Assembly: GCA_965230185.1 (NCBI GenBank)
Contig: OZ245995.1
Span: 248,001-312,000, forward strand
Direction of reading: 5' to 3'
Origin: Motiliproteus sp965230185
GTDB taxonomy: Bacteria > Pseudomonadota > Gammaproteobacteria > Pseudomonadales > Balneatricaceae
DNA: 64,000 nucleotides
Below, in pieces: positions 17,322 to 27,220 of this stretch. The notes beneath the pieces were generated by a model. That model was given only the letters and a program-made list of their open reading frames with translations. It was not told where the DNA came from and searched no databases. Each line of letters begins with the position of its first letter. Positions within the stretch are counted from its first letter, which is position 1. Made by a program: the position numbers and the translations under genes.

Positions 17322-20300
17322 ATGAAAGATTTGCTGAATCTGTTGAAATCCCAGGGCCAGACCAAAGAGTTTGACTCTATTCGAATTGGTCTTGCATCAC
17401 CTGAGATGATCCGTTCCTGGTCATACGGTGAAGTTAAGAAGCCTGAGACGATCAACTACCGGACCTTCAAGCCCGAGCGTGAAGGCCTGTTCTGTGCCAA
17501 GATTTTTGGCCCGGTAAAAGACTACGAATGTCTGTGTGGTAAGTACAAGCGCCTCAAGCATCGCGGCGTCATCTGCGAGAAATGTGGTGTTGAAGTAGCG
17601 CTGGCCAAGGTGCGTCGTGAGCGTATGGGTCACATTGAACTGGCGAGCCCGGTGGCTCACATCTGGTTCCTGAAGTCCCTGCCGTCCCGTATCGGTCTGC
17701 TGCTGGATATGACCCTGCGTGATATCGAGCGGGTACTGTACTTCGAATCCTTCGTGGTGGTCGAGCCGGGCATGACTACCCTCGAGAAGGGTCAGCTGCT
17801 GAACGACGAAGAGTACTTCGAAGCGCTGGAAGAGTTCGGTGACGAATTCGACGCCAAGATGGGCGCCGAGGCCGTCCAGGGCCTGCTGATGGCGCTGGAT
17901 ATGGATGGTGAGATCGCTCGCATGCGCGAGGAGATCCCCAACACCAACTCCGAGACCAAGATTAAGAAGATCTCCAAGCGTCTGAAGCTGATGGAGGCCT
18001 TCGTCAACTCCGGCAACAAGCCGGAGTGGATGATCATGGAAGTACTGCCGGTTCTGCCGCCGGATCTGCGTCCGCTGGTACCGCTGGATGGTGGCCGCTT
18101 CGCCACTTCCGACCTGAACGATCTCTATCGTCGGGTGATCAACCGTAACAACCGTCTCAAGCGTCTTCTGGAGCTGAGCGCTCCGGACATCATCGTCCGT
18201 AACGAAAAGCGGATGCTGCAGGAAGCGGTCGATGCGCTGCTGGATAACGGCCGTCGCGGTCGTGCCATTACCGGTTCCAACAAGCGTCCGCTGAAATCAC
18301 TGGCAGACATGATCAAGGGTAAGCAGGGTCGCTTCCGTCAGAACCTGCTCGGTAAGCGTGTTGACTACTCCGGCCGTTCGGTCATCGTGGTCGGTCCTTA
18401 CCTGCGTCTGCATCAGTGCGGTCTGCCCAAGAAGATGGCGCTGGAACTGTTCAAACCGTTTATATTCTCCAAGCTGGAGCTGCGTGGTCTGGCGACCACT
18501 ATTAAAGCTGCCAAGAAGATGGTTGAGCGCGAAACCGCCGAGGTCTGGGATATCCTGGCCGAAGTAATCCGCGAGCATCCGGTGATGCTGAACCGGGCAC
18601 CGACACTGCACCGTCTCGGTATCCAGGCCTTTGAGCCGGTACTGATCGAAGGTAAGGCTATTCAGCTGCACCCGCTGGTCTGTGCGGCCTATAACGCTGA
18701 CTTCGACGGTGACCAGATGGCGGTGCACGTACCGCTGACCCTGGAAGCGCAGCTCGAAGCCCGTGCCCTGATGATGTCCACCAACAACATCCTGTCACCG
18801 GCTAACGGCGAACCTATCATCGTACCGTCCCAGGACGTGGTACTGGGTCTGTACTTCATGACCCGTGACCGTATCGCTGCAAAAGGTGAAGGCATGGCTT
18901 TCTCCGATATCGACGAAGCCCACCGTGCTTACGGTGCTAAGCAGGTCGATCTGCAGGCCAAGGTCAAGGTGCGGATCAGCGAAAAAGTACGCGATATTCA
19001 CGGTAACTTCAGCGAATCCACCAGTCTGGTTGAAACCACGGTCGGTCGTGCGCTGCTGTTCGAAATCGTTCCGGATGGCCTGCCCTTCGAGCTGGTTAAC
19101 CAGCCGATGAAGAAGAAGTCCATCTCCCGACTGCTGAACGAGGCCTATCGTCGCTGCGGTCTGAAAGACACCGTTATTTTTGCTGACCAGCTGATGTACA
19201 TGGGTTTTGCTCTGGCAACCCGTTCCGGCTCGTCGGTCGGTGTTAACGACTTTGTTATTCCGGACGCCAAGAAAGAGATCATCGACGAGGCGGATGCCGA
19301 AGTTAAAGAGATTGAATCTCAGTACGCCGAAGGTCTGGTTACCCAGGGTGAGAAGTACAACAAGGTTATCGACCTCTGGTCCCGCGCCAACGAAAAGGTG
19401 ACCGAGGCGATGATGGCAGACCTCAAGGTCGATACCATCGTTGATAAAGAAGGTAACGAGGTTGAGCAGGAGTCCTTTAACTCCGTTTATATGATGGCAG
19501 ACTCCGGCGCCCGGGGTAGTGTTGCTCAGATGCGTCAGCTCGGTGGTATGCGTGGTCTGATGGCCAAGCCGGACGGCTCCATCATCGAGACGCCGATCGT
19601 CGCCAACTTCCGTGAAGGTCTGAACGTACTGCAGTACTTCATCTCTACTCACGGTGCCCGTAAGGGTCTGGCCGATACCGCTCTGAAAACCGCTAACTCC
19701 GGTTATCTGACCCGCCGTCTGGTTGACGTCGCCCAGGATCTGGTTATCACCGAAGTGGACTGTGGTACTGATCGCGGTCTGACCATCGCGCCGCTGATCG
19801 AAGGTGGTGACGTAGTGGTACCGCTGGGACAGCGTGTTCTGGGTCGTGTGGTTTCCCGTGACGTGGTGGATCCTGCTTCAGATGAAACCCTGATCGCCGC
19901 CGGCACCCTGATCGACGAATCCTGGGTAGAGCGTCTGGAAACCGACGAAAAGCTCTCCTCGATCGACGAGATCGATGTGCGTTCCGCGATCACCTGTGAA
20001 ACCCGCCACGGTGTCTGCTCCAGCTGTTACGGCCGTGATCTGGGTCGTGGCCATCTGGTTAACCAGGGCGAGGCAGTGGGTGTTATCGCCGCTCAGTCCA
20101 TCGGTGAGCCGGGTACTCAGCTGACCATGCGGACCTTCCACATCGGTGGTGCTGCCTCGCGGGCTGCCGCGGTCGACAATATTCAGGTTAAGAACGGCGG
20201 TGAGATCCGTCTGCATAACCTCAAGTTTGTAGAGCGTAAAGACGGCAACCTGGTCGCCACCTCCCGTTCCGGTGAACTCGGCGTGACCGACGAGCACGGT

Positions 20301-21539
20301 CGTGAGCGTGAGCGCTATAAGCTGCCCTACGGCTCTGTCCTCAGCGTTAAGGACGGCTCCAGTGTTAATGCCGGCGATATCGTGGCTAACTGGGATCCGC
20401 ACACCCACCCGATCATCGCGGAAGTCAGCGGTAAGGTGGCGTTCTCCGGTATGGAAGACGGTATCACCATCAGCCGTAAGACCGATGAGCTGACCGGCCT
20501 CAGTAACATCGAAGTCCTCGATCCGAAAGATCGTCCGGCTGCCGGTAAAGACCTGCGTCCGATGATCAGTTTCATGGATGAGTCCGGAAGTGAAATGACT
20601 CACGAAGGCAGCGACAGCCCGGCCCAATACCTGATGCCCGCCTCTGCGTTGCTGAACATCGATGACGGTGCCTTCGTGGAAATCGGTGATGTAATCGCCC
20701 GTATTCCTCAGGAGAGTGCCGGTAACAAGGACATCACCGGTGGTCTGCCTCGGGTTGCCGACCTGTTTGAAGCGCGGAAGCCGAAGGAGCCTGCGATCCT
20801 GGCAGAAATCTCCGGTACCGTCAGTTTCGGTAAAGAAACCAAAGGCAAGCGTCGTCTGGTTATCACCCCGAACGAAGGTGATACCTATGAGCTGCTGATC
20901 CACAAGTGGCGCACCATGAACGTGTTTGAAGGTGAGCACGTGGAGCGCGGTGAAGTGGTATCCGACGGTCCGTCTAACCCCCACGATATCCTGCGGATTC
21001 TGGGTGTCGAGGCGCTGGCCAACTACATCACCAGTGAAATCCAGGACGTTTACCGCCTGCAGGGTGTAATCATCAACGATAAGCACATCGAAGTGATTGT
21101 TCGCCAGATGCTGCGCAAGGTTGAGATTACCGGTGGTGGTGATACCAGCCTGATCAAGGGTGAGCAGGTCGAGTACACTCAGCTGCTGGAAGAGAACGAG
21201 AAGGCTGCGGGCGAAGATAAGATGCCAGCGCACTTCGAGCGTGTGCTGCTGGGTATCACCAAAGCCTCGCTGGCGACCGAGTCCTTCATCTCGGCGGCTT
21301 CCTTCCAGGAGACCACCCGGGTACTGACCGAAGGTGCGGTCACCGGTAAGAAGGATTACCTGCGCGGCCTGAAAGAGAACGTTGTTGTGGGACGTCTGAT
21401 TCCGGCCGGTACCGGTCTGGCATATCACAGCGAGCGCAAGCGTAAGCGTCAGGATGCACAGCTGGAAGCCGGCACTGCTACCGTCAGTGCGGAAGAGATC
21501 CAGCAGGCTCTGGCAGAGGCGCTGAATTCCGAGAGTTAA
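17322..21539 (+). CDS. rpoC: DNA-directed RNA polymerase subunit beta-prime
   Basis: A 1405-residue beta-prime subunit. It carries the N-terminal zinc finger (CLCGKYK with a second CEKC pair), the catalytic NADFDGDQMAVHVPL loop with its three Mg-binding aspartates, the second zinc site (CETRHGVCSSCYGRDL) and a bridge-helix/trigger-loop region. The rpoB-rpoC gap of 73 bp holds a GC-rich hairpin (17271-17277 with 17284-17290) without a T tract, then an AAAGGAG box. A hairpin terminator follows. Confidence 0.98.
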   Translation: MKDLLNLLKSQGQTKEFDSIRIGLASPEMIRSWSYGEVKKPETINYRTFKPEREGLFCAKIFGPVKDYECLCGKYKRLKHRGVICEKCGVEVALAKVRRERMGHIELASPVAHIWFLKSLPSRIGLLLDMTLRDIERVLYFESFVVVEPGMTTLEKGQLLNDEEYFEALEEFGDEFDAKMGAEAVQGLLMALDMDGEIARMREEIPNTNSETKIKKISKRLKLMEAFVNSGNKPEWMIMEVLPVLPPDLRPLVPLDGGRFATSDLNDLYRRVINRNNRLKRLLELSAPDIIVRNEKRMLQEAVDALLDNGRRGRAITGSNKRPLKSLADMIKGKQGRFRQNLLGKRVDYSGRSVIVVGPYLRLHQCGLPKKMALELFKPFIFSKLELRGLATTIKAAKKMVERETAEVWDILAEVIREHPVMLNRAPTLHRLGIQAFEPVLIEGKAIQLHPLVCAAYNADFDGDQMAVHVPLTLEAQLEARALMMSTNNILSPANGEPIIVPSQDVVLGLYFMTRDRIAAKGEGMAFSDIDEAHRAYGAKQVDLQAKVKVRISEKVRDIHGNFSESTSLVETTVGRALLFEIVPDGLPFELVNQPMKKKSISRLLNEAYRRCGLKDTVIFADQLMYMGFALATRSGSSVGVNDFVIPDAKKEIIDEADAEVKEIESQYAEGLVTQGEKYNKVIDLWSRANEKVTEAMMADLKVDTIVDKEGNEVEQESFNSVYMMADSGARGSVAQMRQLGGMRGLMAKPDGSIIETPIVANFREGLNVLQYFISTHGARKGLADTALKTANSGYLTRRLVDVAQDLVITEVDCGTDRGLTIAPLIEGGDVVVPLGQRVLGRVVSRDVVDPASDETLIAAGTLIDESWVERLETDEKLSSIDEIDVRSAITCETRHGVCSSCYGRDLGRGHLVNQGEAVGVIAAQSIGEPGTQLTMRTFHIGGAASRAAAVDNIQVKNGGEIRLHNLKFVERKDGNLVATSRSGELGVTDEHGRERERYKLPYGSVLSVKDGSSVNAGDIVANWDPHTHPIIAEVSGKVAFSGMEDGITISRKTDELTGLSNIEVLDPKDRPAAGKDLRPMISFMDESGSEMTHEGSDSPAQYLMPASALLNIDDGAFVEIGDVIARIPQESAGNKDITGGLPRVADLFEARKPKEPAILAEISGTVSFGKETKGKRRLVITPNEGDTYELLIHKWRTMNVFEGEHVERGEVVSDGPSNPHDILRILGVEALANYITSEIQDVYRLQGVIINDKHIEVIVRQMLRKVEITGGGDTSLIKGEQVEYTQLLEENEKAAGEDKMPAHFERVLLGITKASLATESFISAASFQETTRVLTEGAVTGKKDYLRGLKENVVVGRLIPAGTGLAYHSERKRKRQDAQLEAGTATVSAEEIQQALAEALNSES

Positions 21540-21557
21540 TCTCAGAAATCGGTCAGC

Positions 21558-21590
21558 AGGGACAGTGGCAATAAGCCGTTGTCCCTTGTT
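21558..21590 (+). terminator. Hairpin after rpoC, abutting the str promoter
   Basis: AGGGACAGTGGC (21558-21569) pairs fully, with two G-T pairs, to GCCGTTGTCCCT (21575-21586) across AATAA; TTGTT follows. The T tract is short, so termination may be incomplete. The end of this element overlaps the -35 box of the rpsL promoter. Confidence 0.65.
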
Positions 21591-21617
21591 GACTATCATG
21601 GGTGAGATGATTAAAAT
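21589..21617 (+). promoter_or_regulatory. Sigma-70 promoter of the str operon (rpsL-rpsG-fusA-tuf)
   Basis: TTGACT (21589-21594), a 17-bp spacer and TAAAAT (21612-21617), followed by a TTCGCCCC discriminator typical of stringently controlled ribosomal promoters. It lies 78 bp upstream of the rpsL start. Confidence 0.8.
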
Positions 21618-21694
21618 TTCGCCCCTTCGTGGCAGGGTCTCTCAGATCCTGTCTTTGTTATGAGCTTTTTTAATAAAAGCGTGGAGTAAGCTGA

Positions 21695-22069
21695 ATGGCT
21701 ACAATTAACCAACTGGTTCGTAAGCCTCGTAAGCGCGTGGTTGCCAAGAGCGACGTTCCTGCCCTGCAGGCCTGTCCTCAGCGCCGCGGTGTTTGCACCC
21801 GGGTTTACACCACTACCCCGAAGAAGCCGAACTCGGCTCTGCGGAAGGTATGTCGTGTACGCCTGACTAATGGTTTTGAAGTAACGTCCTACATCGGTGG
21901 TGAAGGTCACAACCTTCAGGAGCACTCTGTTGTGCTGATCCGTGGTGGTCGTGTTAAGGATTTGCCAGGTGTTCGTTACCACACAGTTCGTGGTGCACTG
22001 GATACTTCTGGTGTTAATGATCGTAAGCAAGGTCGTTCCAAGTACGGTACCAAGCGTCCTAAGGGATAA
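21695..22069 (+). CDS. rpsL: 30S ribosomal protein S12
   Basis: A 124-residue decoding-centre protein. The streptomycin-relevant loops are wild type by eye: TTTPKKPNSALRKV and GGRVKDLPGVRYH both keep their lysines. Start ATG 21695. The 155-bp gap to rpsG is longer than the roughly 100 nt of E. coli, where S7 binds to repress its own synthesis; a comparable site may lie here. Confidence 0.98.
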   Translation: MATINQLVRKPRKRVVAKSDVPALQACPQRRGVCTRVYTTTPKKPNSALRKVCRVRLTNGFEVTSYIGGEGHNLQEHSVVLIRGGRVKDLPGVRYHTVRGALDTSGVNDRKQGRSKYGTKRPKG

Positions 22070-22224
22070 GTTTGGATCTCTCTGCGCAGTCAGCAGAGAA
22101 TCACTGTGCTCTGATGTAGTCGTGCTCTGAAACACCGGAAACTGCTACTGACGATAAGAGTAAGGTCAGGTGCCCGTCGAGGATATCCTGAGCTAACCTG
22201 AAGACCTGATTTAAGGGGCTTATC

Positions 22225-22695
22225 ATGCCTAGAAGAAGAGTTGTCGCAAAACGCGAAATCCTGCCAGATCCCAAGTTTGGCAACCAGACCCTGGCCAAGT
22301 TTATGAACCACGTCATGGTCAGCGGTAAGAAATCTGTTGCCGAAAGCATCGTTTACGGCGCACTGGACAAAGTTCAGGAGCGTACCGGCAAGGATCCTTT
22401 AGAAGTATTCACCAAAGCACTGGAATCCGTGCAGCCGATGGTTGAGGTTAAGTCCCGCCGTGTCGGTGGTGCGACCTACCAGGTACCTGTTGAAGTTCGT
22501 CCCGCTCGTCGCGGTGCTCTGGCCATGCGCTGGCTGGTAGACGCGGCTCGTAGACGCGGCGAAAAATCCATGGCACTGCGTCTGGCCGGTGAGCTGGCTG
22601 ATGCTGCCGAAGGTCGTGGCGCTGCAGTTAAGAAGCGTGAAGACGTTCACCGTATGGCTGAGGCTAACAAAGCCTTCTCCCACTACCGCTTCTAA
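22225..22695 (+). CDS. rpsG: 30S ribosomal protein S7
   Basis: A 156-residue primary 16S rRNA-binding protein of the 30S head, with the MPRRRVVAKREILPDP N-terminus, the SRRVGGATYQVPVEVRP beta hairpin and AMRWLVDAARRR helix. An AAGGGG box precedes the ATG. fusA follows after 15 bp. Confidence 0.98.
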   Translation: MPRRRVVAKREILPDPKFGNQTLAKFMNHVMVSGKKSVAESIVYGALDKVQERTGKDPLEVFTKALESVQPMVEVKSRRVGGATYQVPVEVRPARRGALAMRWLVDAARRRGEKSMALRLAGELADAAEGRGAAVKKREDVHRMAEANKAFSHYRF

Positions 22696-22710
22696 GCAGA
22701 GGAAAAAGCC

Positions 22711-24807
22711 GTGGCTCGTAAGACACCTATTAACAGATACCGTAATATCGGTATCTGTGCCCACGTCGACGCCGGTAAGACTACCACTACCGAGCGGGTT
22801 CTGTTCTACACCGGTCTGTCTCACAAGATCGGTGAGGTTCATGATGGCGCTGCTACCATGGACTGGATGGAGCAGGAGCAGGAGCGTGGTATCACCATCA
22901 CTTCCGCTGCGACAACCTGTTTCTGGTCTGGTATGAACCAGCAGTTCGATCAGCACCGCGTAAACATCATCGATACTCCCGGACACGTTGACTTCACCAT
23001 CGAAGTTGAGCGTTCTCTGCGGGTTCTGGATGGTGCTGTGGTCGTACTCTGCGCCTCCTCCGGTGTTCAGCCTCAGACTGAAACCGTATGGCGCCAGGCT
23101 AACAAGTATGAAGTTCCCCGCATGGTTTTCGTCAACAAGATGGACCGTGCCGGTGCTGACTTCTTCATGGTTGTTGACCAGCTGAAAGCACGTCTGGGCG
23201 CTGTCGCCGTTCCGATCAACTTCCCGATCGGTGCTGAAGACGAATTCAAGGGCGTTGTTGACCTCGTTAAGATGAAGGCCATCCTCTGGAATGAAGAAGA
23301 CCAGGGTATGACCTACGAAGAAGCTGATATTCCTGCAGATCTGCAGGACAAGGCCGACGAACTCCGCGAACACATGATGGAGTCCGCCGCCGAAGCTTCC
23401 GAAGAACTGATGGAAAAGTACCTGGAAGAGGGTGAACTGTCCGTCGAAGAGATCAAGCAGGGTCTGCGTGACCGTACTCTGGCTAACGAAATTGTTCTGA
23501 TGCAGGCCGGTTCTGCCTTCAAGAACAAGGGTGTACAGGCTGTTCTGGACGCCGTTATCGAGTACATGCCTTCTCCGGTTGACGTTAAGGCGATCGAAGG
23601 TACCCTGGACGACGGTAAAGAAACCGTCGAAGCGCGTCCTGCCGACGACAACGCACCTTTTGCGGCGCTGGCGTTCAAGATCGCGACCGACCCCTTCGTT
23701 GGTACACTGACCTTCATCCGTGTTTACTCCGGTACTCTGAACTCCGGTGACGGCGTTTATAACTCTGTTAAGCAGAAGAAAGAGCGGGTTGGCCGGATGG
23801 TGCAGATGCACTCCAACAACCGTGAAGAGATCAAAGAAGTACGCGCTGGTGACATCGCTGCGACCATCGGTCTGAAGGACGTAACTACCGGTGACACCCT
23901 GTGCTCCCTGGACAACGTGATCGTTCTGGAGCGTATGGAGTTCCCCGAGCCGGTAATCTCCGTAGCGGTTGAGCCCAAGTCCAAGGCTGACCAGGAGAAG
24001 ATGGGTGTTGCTCTGGGTAAACTGGCCCAGGAAGATCCTTCTTTCCGAGTTGAAACCGACGAAGAAACCGGTCAGACCATCATCTCCGGTATGGGTGAGC
24101 TTCACCTGGACATCCTTGTTGACCGTATGAAGCGGGAATTCAAGGTTGAAGCCAACGTTGGTAAGCCTCGCGTTTCTTATCGTGAAAAGATCAAAACCTC
24201 CGTCGATGCCAACCACAAGTTCGCGCGTCAGTCCGGTGGTCGTGGTCAGTATGGTCACGTTGTTATCGAATTCTCTCCTTCCGACGAGGACGGTCTGGAA
24301 TTCATCAACGAGATCGTTGGTGGTGTTATTCCTAAGGAATACATCCCTGCGATCGAGAAAGGTATCACCGAGCAGATGCAGAACGGTGTTATCGGTGGCT
24401 ACCCTCTGCTGGGTCTGAAAGCCCGTCTGTACGACGGTTCTTTCCACGAAGTAGACTCCAACGAGATGGCCTTTAAGATTGCCGCTTCACAGGCACTGAA
24501 GAAATATGCCCAGCAAGCTGATCCCTGTCTTCTGGAACCGATGATGAAGGTTGAGGTGGTAACACCTGAAGAATACATGGGTGATGTTATGGGTGACCTG
24601 AACCGCCGTCGCGGCCTGGTGCAGGGAATGGAAGATAGCCCTTCCGGCAAGGTTATCCGCGCCGAAGTCCCGCTTGGAGAGATGTTCGGTTATGCAACCG
24701 ATCTGCGCTCTGCAAGTCAGGGTCGTGCTACTTTCACCATGGAGTTCGAAAAGTACTCAGAAGCTCCTCAAAATATTGCCGATGCAGTTATTAACGCTGA
24801 AGGTTAA
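22711..24807 (+). CDS. fusA: Elongation factor G
   Basis: A 698-residue translocase GTPase. G-motifs: AHVDAGKTTTTE, DTPGHVDF and NKMDR; domain IV GGRGQYGHVVIEF and domain V are complete. The start is a GTG at 22711 preceded by AGAGGAAA. The long open frame on the opposite strand through this gene is a codon-usage artefact. Confidence 0.98.
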   Translation: MARKTPINRYRNIGICAHVDAGKTTTTERVLFYTGLSHKIGEVHDGAATMDWMEQEQERGITITSAATTCFWSGMNQQFDQHRVNIIDTPGHVDFTIEVERSLRVLDGAVVVLCASSGVQPQTETVWRQANKYEVPRMVFVNKMDRAGADFFMVVDQLKARLGAVAVPINFPIGAEDEFKGVVDLVKMKAILWNEEDQGMTYEEADIPADLQDKADELREHMMESAAEASEELMEKYLEEGELSVEEIKQGLRDRTLANEIVLMQAGSAFKNKGVQAVLDAVIEYMPSPVDVKAIEGTLDDGKETVEARPADDNAPFAALAFKIATDPFVGTLTFIRVYSGTLNSGDGVYNSVKQKKERVGRMVQMHSNNREEIKEVRAGDIAATIGLKDVTTGDTLCSLDNVIVLERMEFPEPVISVAVEPKSKADQEKMGVALGKLAQEDPSFRVETDEETGQTIISGMGELHLDILVDRMKREFKVEANVGKPRVSYREKIKTSVDANHKFARQSGGRGQYGHVVIEFSPSDEDGLEFINEIVGGVIPKEYIPAIEKGITEQMQNGVIGGYPLLGLKARLYDGSFHEVDSNEMAFKIAASQALKKYAQQADPCLLEPMMKVEVVTPEEYMGDVMGDLNRRRGLVQGMEDSPSGKVIRAEVPLGEMFGYATDLRSASQGRATFTMEFEKYSEAPQNIADAVINAEG

Positions 24808-24840
24808 TTTTTAAACGCCTAATTTAAGAGGTTTATAGCC

Positions 24841-26064
24841 GTGGCTAAGGAAACATTTGAACGTACAAAACCCCATGTCAACGTCGGTACTATCGGACAC
24901 GTTGACCATGGTAAAACTACTCTGACCGCTGCTCTGACTCGCGTATGCGCCGAAGTCTGGGGTGGTGAGCTGAAGAACTTCGACGAGATCGACAACGCTC
25001 CTGAAGAGCGCGAGCGTGGTATCACCATCGCGACTTCTCACGTTGAATACGATTCTCCCGATCGTCACTACGCCCACGTAGACTGCCCGGGACACGCTGA
25101 CTACGTTAAGAACATGATCACCGGTGCTGCTCAGATGGACGGCGCTATCCTGGTTTGTGGCGCGACTGACGGCCCTATGCCTCAGACTCGTGAGCACATC
25201 CTGCTGTCTCGTCAGGTAGGTGTACCTTACATCGTTGTATTCCTGAACAAAGCAGACCTGCTGGCTGAAGACTGTGGCGGCGCTGACAGCGAAGAGTACG
25301 CTGAGATGCTGGAACTGGTCGACATGGAGCTGCGTGACCTGCTGTCCGAGTACGAATTCCCGGGTGACGACACTCCGATCATCCCGGGTTCTGCCCTGAT
25401 GGCTCTGAACGGCGAAGACGACAACGAAATGGGTACTACCGCTGTTAAGAAGCTGGTAGAAACTCTGGACAGCTACATCCCTGAGCCTGAGCGTGCGATC
25501 GACGGCGCATTCATCATGCCTATCGAAGACGTATTCTCCATCCAGGGTCGTGGTACCGTTGTTACCGGTCGTGTTGAGCGCGGTATCATCAAGGTTGGTG
25601 AAGAAGTTGAAATCGTTGGTATCAAAGAGACCACCAAGACTACCTGTACTGGTGTCGAGATGTTCCGCAAGCTGCTGGACGAAGGTCGTGCCGGTGAGAA
25701 CGTTGGTGTTCTGCTGCGTGGTACCAAGCGTGACGAAGTAGAGCGTGGTCAGGTTCTGGCTGCTCCTGGTTCTATCACTCCTCACACCAAGTTCGAAGCT
25801 GAAGTCTACGTACTGGGCAAAGACGAAGGCGGCCGTCATACTCCGTTCTTCAAAGGCTACCGTCCTCAGTTCTACTTCCGTACTACTGACGTAACCGGTG
25901 CTTGTGAACTGCCTGAAGGCGTAGAAATGGTAATGCCTGGCGACAACGTTCAGATGACCGTTGAGCTGATCGCTCCGATCGCGATGGACGAAGGTCTGCG
26001 CTTCGCGATCCGTGAAGGTGGCCGTACCGTAGGTGCTGGTGTTGTAGCTAAGGTTATCGACTAA
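24841..26064 (+). CDS. tuf: Elongation factor Tu, copy 2
   Basis: A 407-residue EF-Tu, terminal gene of the str operon (tufA position). Starts at GTG 24841 with an AAGAGG box. Nearly identical to copy 1 in protein, with many silent third-position differences, especially in the 3' half. Residues at the variable sites (Lys in PHTKF, Glu in TVELI) match the common bacterial state, so copy 1 is the more diverged one. It is followed by hairpins and a strong terminator rather than by rpsJ. Confidence 0.98.
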   Translation: MAKETFERTKPHVNVGTIGHVDHGKTTLTAALTRVCAEVWGGELKNFDEIDNAPEERERGITIATSHVEYDSPDRHYAHVDCPGHADYVKNMITGAAQMDGAILVCGATDGPMPQTREHILLSRQVGVPYIVVFLNKADLLAEDCGGADSEEYAEMLELVDMELRDLLSEYEFPGDDTPIIPGSALMALNGEDDNEMGTTAVKKLVETLDSYIPEPERAIDGAFIMPIEDVFSIQGRGTVVTGRVERGIIKVGEEVEIVGIKETTKTTCTGVEMFRKLLDEGRAGENVGVLLRGTKRDEVERGQVLAAPGSITPHTKFEAEVYVLGKDEGGRHTPFFKGYRPQFYFRTTDVTGACELPEGVEMVMPGDNVQMTVELIAPIAMDEGLRFAIREGGRTVGAGVVAKVID

Positions 26065-26080
26065 TCTTTGCTGACACCTG

Positions 26081-26146
26081 ACGGGTGCTTCGGTACCCGT
26101 TAAGTCTCCGAAGAAGCCGTGCCCTCCCGGGTACGGCTTTTTTTTT
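26081..26146 (+). terminator. Double hairpin terminator of the str operon
   Basis: First a C(TTCG)G-capped stem (ACGGGTGC 26081-26088, GTACCCGT 26093-26100), then a 10-bp stem (26115-26124 with 26129-26138, one G-T pair) followed by eight Ts (26139-26146). The second is a strong intrinsic terminator and closes the ribosomal block. The roughly 110 bp between it and the next gene show nothing recognisable. Confidence 0.9.
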
Positions 26147-26260
26147 GTCCGCACGATTGCTGCCGGCGCCCTTCTGAAAAGCCCGGTAACAGCTCATACC
26201 GCTTCCCGGAAAGCGGTGAAGGTCCCTCTGCTCTCAGTATGTGCTGTGTTCTCTGCAGCT

Positions 26261-27040
26261 TCAGTGCCTGCGGTTAAACCAGCAGCCGGGACGAGCCGCC
26301 CGGTCGGAGCGACAAAGCCAGCTGTTTTCCAACAGGCTGTTGTTACGGGTATTGCAGAGAGCCGCGGCAAAATAGGTATCCAGACGGCATTGTGGATTGG
26401 TGGCCACCAGTATGGTTCGTGGAGCGATACTTCTATCCGGGGTCGCAAACTTGGGTGAGATCTGCTGGCGTTTACGGGCAAAGTAAGTCGCCAGGGTGGC
26501 TCCGGCCATCGCGATACGAATACAGAGGGTGCGATCGTCAGCGCCCCGGAAAGCCTCGTGGCAGGCTTTTCTGACAACTCGGGGGGCATGTGCCCTTCTG
26601 TCTTTCAGCTTCCCTGAGGACAGTGAGAACAGTCTTCGCAGGCAATCTGAGGCGCCGAAGTAGTCTGCCTGCCCCTCGGCAGAAAATTTCCAGATCTTAG
26701 GGGGGCCGGCGATATGGTGGCCGACTTCGTGACAGACCACCAGGGCAAAGGCGTCCGGAGTCATATCAGGGTGGCGGGCGAAGCCGCCGGAAACCTGGAC
26801 CAGGCCGGTCTCGCCTCGGGCATCCTCCATTTTCCAGGCGTTGGCGTAAACATTGTCGTTGTCCCAGGCGGCAACGATGCTCAGCCGTTGCTGCTGGCGC
26901 TGAAACTCGTCATGGTACTGCTCCATGACCGTTTCGATAATGAAATCGAACTCGGCTCGGGTGATTTCGGCGTGTGCAGGGAGGGACAGGGGAAACAGCA
27001 GTAGCAGAAGCAGTACCAGGGAAGGGGGTCCGGGGATCAT
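26261..27040 (-). CDS. Secreted zincin-like metalloprotease of unknown family
   Basis: A 259-residue protein with a Sec signal peptide (hydrophobic core residues about 8-20, likely cleavage after AHA at 24). The zinc motif HEVGHH lies at 104-109, and Glu122 or Asp126 in AEGQADYF are candidates for the third ligand, as in gluzincin-type M48-like enzymes. Cysteines at about 103, 133, 160, 173, 218, 229, 243 and 253 suggest disulfides in the periplasm or outside. The last 40 residues are basic and unusual, so a 3' frameshift cannot be excluded. No substrate can be assigned. Confidence 0.68.
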   Translation of the reverse strand: MIPGPPSLVLLLLLLFPLSLPAHAEITRAEFDFIIETVMEQYHDEFQRQQQRLSIVAAWDNDNVYANAWKMEDARGETGLVQVSGGFARHPDMTPDAFALVVCHEVGHHIAGPPKIWKFSAEGQADYFGASDCLRRLFSLSSGKLKDRRAHAPRVVRKACHEAFRGADDRTLCIRIAMAGATLATYFARKRQQISPKFATPDRSIAPRTILVATNPQCRLDTYFAAALCNTRNNSLLENSWLCRSDRAARPGCWFNRRH

Positions 27041-27220
27041 AGGCTCTCTCCTCAGGCAGATCGTCCATGGGATTGAGACGGGATGTCCTGACGGGAGCGG
27101 ATTTTTTCTCCCGCTATGGGGAGTTAGTGTCTTTTTCAGGGGGAGTGTTCATTTATTGATCCATGGAAAAGATCGGGAAGCTGGCAGAAACGCCCTTTTT
27201 CAGGCGCTTCTGCCCGGACT

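Noticed and set aside
22399..24447. A 682-codon open frame opposite fusA, and similar long frames opposite rpoB (15233-16570) and rpoC (19878-21599)
   Set aside because: They lie antisense to highly expressed genes with biased codon use, which suppresses stops on the other strand; no family motifs or start signals are visible.
27181..27220. Imperfect hairpin after the peroxiredoxin-like gene
   Set aside because: The stem (GCAGAAACGCC with GGCGCTTCTGC) has a mismatch and no T tract on the relevant strand, so it is not called as a terminator.
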